Below, piece by piece: positions 59,385 through 64,000 of a stretch of 64,000 bases of DNA; position 1 is the first letter of the stretch; every line of letters begins with the position of its first letter. Under the pieces are notes generated by a model, which searched no databases, was not told where the DNA came from, and saw nothing but the letters and a program-made list of their open reading frames with translations. Made by a program: the position numbers and the translations under genes. This DNA comes from Eriocheir sinensis (Eukaryota; Arthropoda; Malacostraca; Decapoda; Varunidae): NCBI RefSeq assembly GCF_024679095.1, contig NC_066553.1, positions 3,213,494-3,277,493 on the forward strand, given 5' to 3'.

Positions 59385-59501
59385 CTTGAGTTCCAGCTCC
59401 CGCATTTTGTTGTTCATCATGATTGTCTTGCGTGTGATCTTCTCCCCCGGCCGGTTGAGGCGCAGCACCCACGGTAACCACTGCAGGAAGAGGCTTTTCA
59501 C
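59385..59501 (-). CDS. Nicotinic acetylcholine receptor subunit, exon after TM3
   Basis: 39 codons in phase 0 between acceptor TTCCGCAG and donor GTACGG: VKSLFLQWLPWVLRLNRPGE then KITRKTIMMNNKMRELELK. This is the short amphipathic stretch at the cytoplasmic end of TM3 (V+xxFLxxLPxxLxxxRP) and the start of the cytoplasmic loop. MRELELK joined to ERSSKSLL of the 51321 exon gives the expected family sequence across the splice. A second, better-consensus donor (GAA|GTAAGA) lies 12 bp downstream and would insert VRRE in frame. Exons for the ligand-binding domain and TM1-TM3 must lie beyond 64000; none was seen in 59502-64000. Confidence 0.9.
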
Positions 59502-60000
59502 CTGCGGAAGGGAGAGGGAGGGGGTCAGGCGGGCGGGGGTTTGGGGGGCCCCTCCCCGGGGGTGGCGGGGCCAGGGAGGCCGCGGGGATGTGGCAAGGGT
59601 GTGGCACCGAGACAGACGGCCACTACCTACTGGTGCACTATGGAGGAGCTGGACCTACGGCACCGTCTTCTCGCCCACACGTTTTAGGAACATATATACA
59701 TACATATCTGCGTACACACATACATACATACTTTCATACATACATACATACTTCGACACACACATACATTCATAATTACATATATTCATACACACGTACA
59801 TTGAAACATTCATATTTCCCAACGCATCGGAATGGACGGCGTCTCACTGATGTACTTCCTGCTTCACGTCCATCACGGCGAGGCAGACAAACCTTTCCGG
59901 CCCTTCACCTTCACGACCTTCTCTTCGAGGAACATATATACGGTGTAAGGTCTGTAATCTCATATGCTTTCGTATCTTTCAACAAATACTTCTAAATGCC
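59502..60000. other. Unique DNA with CATA-rich patch
   Basis: GC-rich 59510-59600, degenerate CATA repeats 59692-59815, no exon recognised. Confidence 0.5.
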
Positions 60001-60185
60001 GCAAAGGAAGTTAGTCGGCTTCTTATGAGTGGTTTTAATGTTTATGGCGCAACAACCTTGTCATACTATCTCTAGGCTCTTAAAAACAACCCGTGGAAAT
60101 ACTCACACCCGCTATGAAAGCCTTATCATATGTGAGTGTCTATGCTCCGAAACGTTTGAGAATATGCGTCCAAGAACATAGAGGA
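60000..60185 (+). repeat. Decayed copy of the 105-bp repeat family
   Basis: GTCGGCTTCTTATGAGTG, CCCGTGGAAATACTCACAC, CTATGAAAGCCTTATCA and GCTCCGAAACG align in order with 38130-38335 and 19185-19380. Most divergent copy. Confidence 0.6.
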
Positions 60186-60429
60186 ACATTTGCAGGCACC
60201 TATAGGAAGCAAACGTTCTTTTCCATGACTCAGCTTGGGGAGTGTATCAGTTGGACTTTCTTGATGCCGTTTTGTGTGAGGCGAACTATGTCAAGGTCTG
60301 TTTTGGGGCACCGTGTTTGGCACCTTTCTGGGAGGGTGTGTATGCTGGTGAGGCGCTTGTTTTGTTCCTGTTTCACTCTTTGTTTGTTTCCTCTACCCAA
60401 AGAGAAGAGACAGATAGGCAATGAAGAAT

Positions 60430-60960
60430 AGTATGAGGAAGGTAGCGGCAATGGTGGTGGGGAATCTTGTGGTGGAAGTGGTTGTTTTGATAGAGGTGGT
60501 AGTGGTGGTGTTGATGGTTGTGGTGGGGGTACTGACATGGTGCTCGTGGTAGTGGTGTATGTGGTGATGAATATGGTGGTGATGGCTGTTGTGGTGGGGG
60601 TACTGACATGGTGTTCGTGGTAGTGGTATATGTGGTGATGAATGTGGTGGTGATGACTGTTGTGGTGGGGGTACTGACATGGTGATCGTGGTGGTGATGT
60701 TTTATAATGTGGCAGTGATGATGGGGTTGGCTGTGGTAGTGAAGGTAGGATGGCTCTGATGGTGGTGACAGGATGGTGGTGGTAGTGACTCGGTGGTGGT
60801 GGTGGTGATTATGATGTCTGGTGGTGGTAGTGACTAGGTGGTGATGGTGATGATGAGTGTGGTCGTGGTGATGACGGGGTGATGGTAGCTGTGGTAGTGA
60901 TGAGTGTAGTGGTGGTAGTGGTGGTGGTGGTGGTGATGATGGTGGAGGGGCCGGGTCGTG
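60430..60960. repeat. (GGT)n-rich tract with 71-bp units
   Basis: GTGGGGGTACTGACATGGTG occurs at about 60524, 60595 and 60666, a 71-bp period. The rest is GGT/GAT-rich. Confidence 0.9.
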
Positions 60961-61335
60961 AGGGGAGTGAGCCTTGGTAAAGATGCAGCTTCCATCCGTC
61001 CCTGGGCTCAAGGCTGCGCGGGGAGGTCAGGCCCCGTGTGCTGCCCTGTGTGGCGGCGGCCCTGCATGAGCACGCTTCAGCCTCGAGAGCACCCGGCCGA
61101 GAGTCTCTTGTTTTCAGTTATTTAATTCTAAGGCGGAGAGCGACACGCGGCCTCCAGTGCATCGATCAGCCTCCTGGTGAGGGCCGCGCGTCCCTCCGCG
61201 ATGCCGGTGACTCTACCTCTTCAAGCAGACCCTCCCTACGGCCTCTCCTCGCCTCGCCACGCCACGTACGGCCATGCTCGAAGCCACTTGTGTCCAGGCC
61301 CTCAGTGACAGACATGAGGCCAGGCACGCTGATAG
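60961..61335. other. Unique GC-rich DNA, no gene seen
   Basis: No receptor exon or other family recognised on either strand. Confidence 0.4.
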
Positions 61336-61339
61336 GCAC

Positions 61340-61344
61340 ACTAA

Positions 61345-61377
<33 letters not shown>

Positions 61378-61500
61378 ACACACACACACACACACACTTT
61401 AATAACTGTAGTATTGAGAAATGTACAATCTTTTTTATGTATGTACGTTTATGTATGTATGTATGTATGTATGTATGTATGTATGTATGTATGTGTGTGT
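61340..61500. repeat. (CA)n and (TATG)n
   Basis: CA at 61342-61397 with one TC break, TATG at 61438-61492. Confidence 0.95.
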
Positions 61501-61659
61501 GTACGTATGGTGTAAGTATTCATTATGGATAGGGAAGAGTTCTAAGAGGCGTTCTTGTACTGGTGTTCTCGACTGTATGGCTTGTATTGGAGTGTATGGG
61601 TGTGTTCTTCCTTGGCAGCAGAGGGCGAGCTATCGTCTTCCTCGGTTCTACTTTTAACC

Positions 61660-62198
61660 GACGATTCAGTTATACGACCATTCAGTTATACGACCATTCA
61701 GTTATACGACCATTCAGTTATACGACCATCCATTTATACGATCATTCGTTTGTACGACCATTCAGTTATACGACCATTCATTTACACGACCATTCATTTA
61801 TACGACCATTCATTTATACGATCATTCATTAATACGATCATTCATTAATACGACCATTCATTTATACGACCATTCAGTTATACGACCATTCATTTATACG
61901 ACCATTCATTTATACGACCATTCATTTATACGACCATTCATTTATACGACCATTCATTTATACGACCATTCATTTATACGACCATTCATTTATACGACCA
62001 TTCAGTTATACGACCATTCATTTATACGACCATTCATTTATACGACCATTCATTTATACGATCATTCATTAATACGACCATTAATTTATACGACCATTCA
62101 GTAGTACGACCATTCATTTATACGACCATTCATTTATACGACCATTCAGTTATACGACCATTCATTTATACGACCATTCATTTACACGACCATTTATA
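61660..62198 (+). repeat. 16-bp satellite array, forward
   Basis: About 33 units of TTATACGACCATTCAK (K is mostly T, sometimes G), with a few GATC, CATT and TAATAC variants. A 16-bp unit is open in any frame without stops, hence the long frames here. It is the reverse complement of the array at 63452-64000. Confidence 0.95.
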
Positions 62199-62440
62199 AA
62201 CTAATATGAGCTCGTATGAATCTACAAATGTCATCTGTCCGAAACTATGAATGAAAAAAAATGATTGTTTAGATATTTTTTTGTTCTTATCAATATTTGG
62301 GTCTTTTTTTTCCCCGGTCATACTCTTAATCACTTCTTCTTTGTTTTCCCAAGTCATAGTTTTATCTGTTACCTTTATTATTTTTCCTCGGTGTCATTCT
62401 TAATTCGTCGCACGGTTCCTATCATCATTTTTCCTCGATC

Positions 62441-62577
62441 AAGCTCCTTCCGAAATTGACCTCTCTGTTGGCCCTCTTTTATACTCTTATTTATAGGGGC
62501 AGTGATTAGCGGGCTGTTTTTTCTCATTGTTATTGTTTTTTTTTTCCTTGAACCGCTTTCTTTACTGTAAAAGGAAA
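62441..62577 (+). mobile_element. LINE-A 3' end, plus
   Basis: CTCCTTCCGAAATTGACCTC, GGGGCAGTGATTAGCGGGC, the T-rich block, CCTTGAACCGCTTTC and TACTGTAAAAGGAAAA. Closest in its 5' part to the copy at 2068. Confidence 0.8.
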
Positions 62578-62605
62578 ATCACATGTTCTTTGTTTTCTTT
62601 GATCA

Positions 62606-62703
62606 TTTTTTTTTTTTTTTACAGGAGAGGAGTCAGTTCAAGGGCATAAAAAAAGGAAACAAATGTGAAAAAAAAGCCCGCTACTCACTGCTCCTAAAAA
62701 CAA
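62606..62703 (-). mobile_element. LINE-A 3' end, minus
   Basis: On the minus strand: GGAGCAGTGAGTAGCGGGC, the T-rich block, TGCCCTTGAACTGACTCC and a poly(A) tail (plus T-run 62606-62620). Tail to tail with the copy at 62441-62577, 28 bp apart. Confidence 0.85.
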
Positions 62704-63084
62704 CTGGTCTCTTTTATTTTCCTTCCTTGGTTAGATGCTTAACTTTTCTTCATTATTTTTCTCTATCATTCTCTTAACTGTTCTTTATCAATATTTTCTT
62801 TGATCACACTATTCTTATCCGTTCTGTATTTTTCTTCCTCGATTACACTCTTATCTTTTATATATTATTCTTAACTGTTTGTCTTCGATCAATCTCTATC
62901 ATTATCATTTTTCCTCAATCATACTCTGAACTGTCCTTTATTAGTTTTTATTCCTTTTTTTTTTTTGTATCCTGTCCAATTCTTAGTCTACTGCGGTCAG
63001 TTTGTCATACCAATCCGTTTTTCCTCCGGCCGTTTTTTGTATCCTTCCTAATTCTAAGTCTGCTGCGGTCAGTTCGTCCTGCCA

Positions 63085-63085
<1 letters not shown>
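62704..63085. repeat. T-rich spacer with a direct duplication
   Basis: TGCGGTCAGTTYGTC with preceding TTTTTGTATCCT and AATTCTWAGTCTRCTGC occurs at about 62966-63010 and 63036-63083. The rest is T-rich with CTCGATCA-type motifs. Confidence 0.7.

Positions 63086-63086
<1 letters not shown>

Positions 63087-63121
<35 letters not shown>
63087..63121. repeat. (GT)n microsatellite
   Basis: About 17 GT copies at the 3' end (minus sense) of the neighbouring SINE. Confidence 0.95.
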
Positions 63122-63124
<3 letters not shown>

Positions 63125-63285
63125 TGAAAGGCGGCACATTCCCAATCTCTCTACGGGTATCCGGCATATGACCACAGATGTTGCGCCGACTAAACGAAAC
63201 TTTCCAACTTTTTCTCTACGGGTATGTGGTCCTTGAGTGAGGATGCTCGGCTGTAGATTCGAACTAACCACGGGATCGGTCTGGA
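63122..63285 (-). mobile_element. tRNA-derived SINE with (CA)n tail
   Basis: On the minus strand: CCGATCCCGTGGTTAGTTCG with a B-box-like GTTCGAATC (plus GATTCGAAC at 63257-63265), then GAGCATCCTCACTCAAGGAC, the core shared with 62-113, and finally (CA)n. Two copies of CTCTACGGGTAT bracket the core. The head is incomplete, so polymerase III promoter function is doubtful. Confidence 0.55.
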
Positions 63286-63451
63286 AAACACTCATTGTGA
63301 TTCCCCCCACTCAAAATTACCACAAATGACTTTAACTAATCTTAACCTAATCTAATTTAACCTAACCTAACTAGCCATATATCCATACAGAGAAGGGAAA
63401 TACGAAGTCCGGGACGAGGAGAAAATATTGGTGCGACGAGGTAGTGAAATA
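63286..63451. other. Unique DNA with degenerate TAACC motifs
   Basis: TTAACCTAACCTAACTA at about 63358-63374 is only two to three telomere-type units. Confidence 0.5.
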
Positions 63452-64000
63452 TGAATCGTCGTATAGATGAATGGTCGTATAACTGAATCGTCGTATAAAT
63501 GAATGGTCGTATAAGTGAATCGTCGTATGAGGGAAGGGTCGTATATCTGAATGGTCGTATAACTGAATCATCGTATAAATGAATGGTCGTATAACTGAAT
63601 CGTCGTATAAATGAATGGTCGTATAACTAAATGGTCGTATAACTGAATGGTCGTATAACTGAATCATCGTATAAATGAATGGTCGTATAAGTGAATCGTC
63701 GTATAAATGAATGGTCGTATAACTGAATCGTCGTATAAATGAATGGTCGTATAACTGAATCGTCGTATAAATGAATGGTCGTATAACTGAATCGTCGTAT
63801 AAATGAATGGTCGTATAACTGAATCGTCGTATAAATGAATGGTCGTATAACTGAATCGTCGTATAAATGAATGGTCGTATAAGTGAATCGTCGTATAAAT
63901 GAATGGTCGTATAACTGAATCGTCGTATAAATGAATCGTCGTATAAATGAATGGTCGTATAACTGAATCGTCGTATAACTGAATCGTCGTATAACTGAAT
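63452..64000 (-). repeat. 16-bp satellite array, reverse, with 32-bp dimers
   Basis: About 34 units of GAATSGTCGTATAAMT, the reverse complement of the array at 61660-62198. From about 63660 two unit types alternate, GAATCGTCGTATAAAT and GAATGGTCGTATAACT, making a 32-bp higher-order unit. The array runs off the end of the window. Confidence 0.95.

Noticed and set aside
61555..61848. 16-residue repeat protein in all three frames
   Set aside because: The 16-bp satellite unit has no stop in any frame; frame-independent openness argues against coding.
63358..63374. Second telomere-type motif
   Set aside because: Only two to three degenerate units; not distinguishable from chance.
59502..64000. 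Further upstream receptor exons (TM1-TM3)
   Set aside because: Looked for the conserved membrane and ligand-binding motifs on the minus strand and found none.

Overview
This is eukaryotic nuclear DNA, almost certainly from an arthropod and most likely a decapod crustacean. The evidence is receptor exons of arthropod type split by introns, a (CCTAA)n arthropod telomere motif at 4711-4737, very dense microsatellites ((CA)n, (GA)n, (TA)n, (GGA)n, (TTTC)n), many 71-170 bp minisatellites, and truncated LINE and tRNA-derived SINE copies. The decapod placement is inference from repeat style. Nearly all long open frames lie in microsatellites or GC-rich DNA and are not genes.

The one clear cellular gene is on the minus strand at the right. 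Three exons (59385-59501, 51064-51321, 50596-50721) join in phase 0 and encode the C-terminal half of a nicotinic acetylcholine receptor subunit: end of the TM3 region, cytoplasmic loop, amphipathic helix, TM4 and stop codon. Introns are 8063 bp and 342 bp. Upstream exons lie beyond the window. About 7 kb downstream, same strand, 43422-43518 looks like a first coding exon (strong Kozak, hydrophobic signal peptide, consensus donor, phase 1 end) below a CpG-rich stretch. It could open a second subunit gene, as in the clustered insect receptor subunits, but no second exon is seen.

Mobile elements: an L2/CR1-like non-LTR retrotransposon with endonuclease and reverse transcriptase (32776-35608, minus, two frameshifts); at least nine 3'-end fragments of a second LINE family (here LINE-A) in both orientations; a third LINE fragment (25417-25790) split by a LINE-A insertion; two MITEs with clear terminal inverted repeats (2700-2953, TTAA-flanked; 11621-11772, TA-flanked) and two weaker ones; several tRNA-derived SINEs; and a possible Helentron-like terminus.

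Layout: 1-4.7 kb mixed transposons and minisatellites; 4.9-9.5 kb mostly simple repeats; 9.5-19.2 kb mostly unique DNA with scattered transposon pieces; 19.2-32.5 kb G/A- and C/T-rich satellites; 32.8-35.6 kb the LINE; 35.8-42.6 kb duplications and minisatellites; 43-50 kb candidate first exon plus unique DNA; 50.6-59.5 kb the receptor gene; 60-64 kb satellites, ending in two inverted arrays of one 16-bp unit around opposed LINE-A tails.
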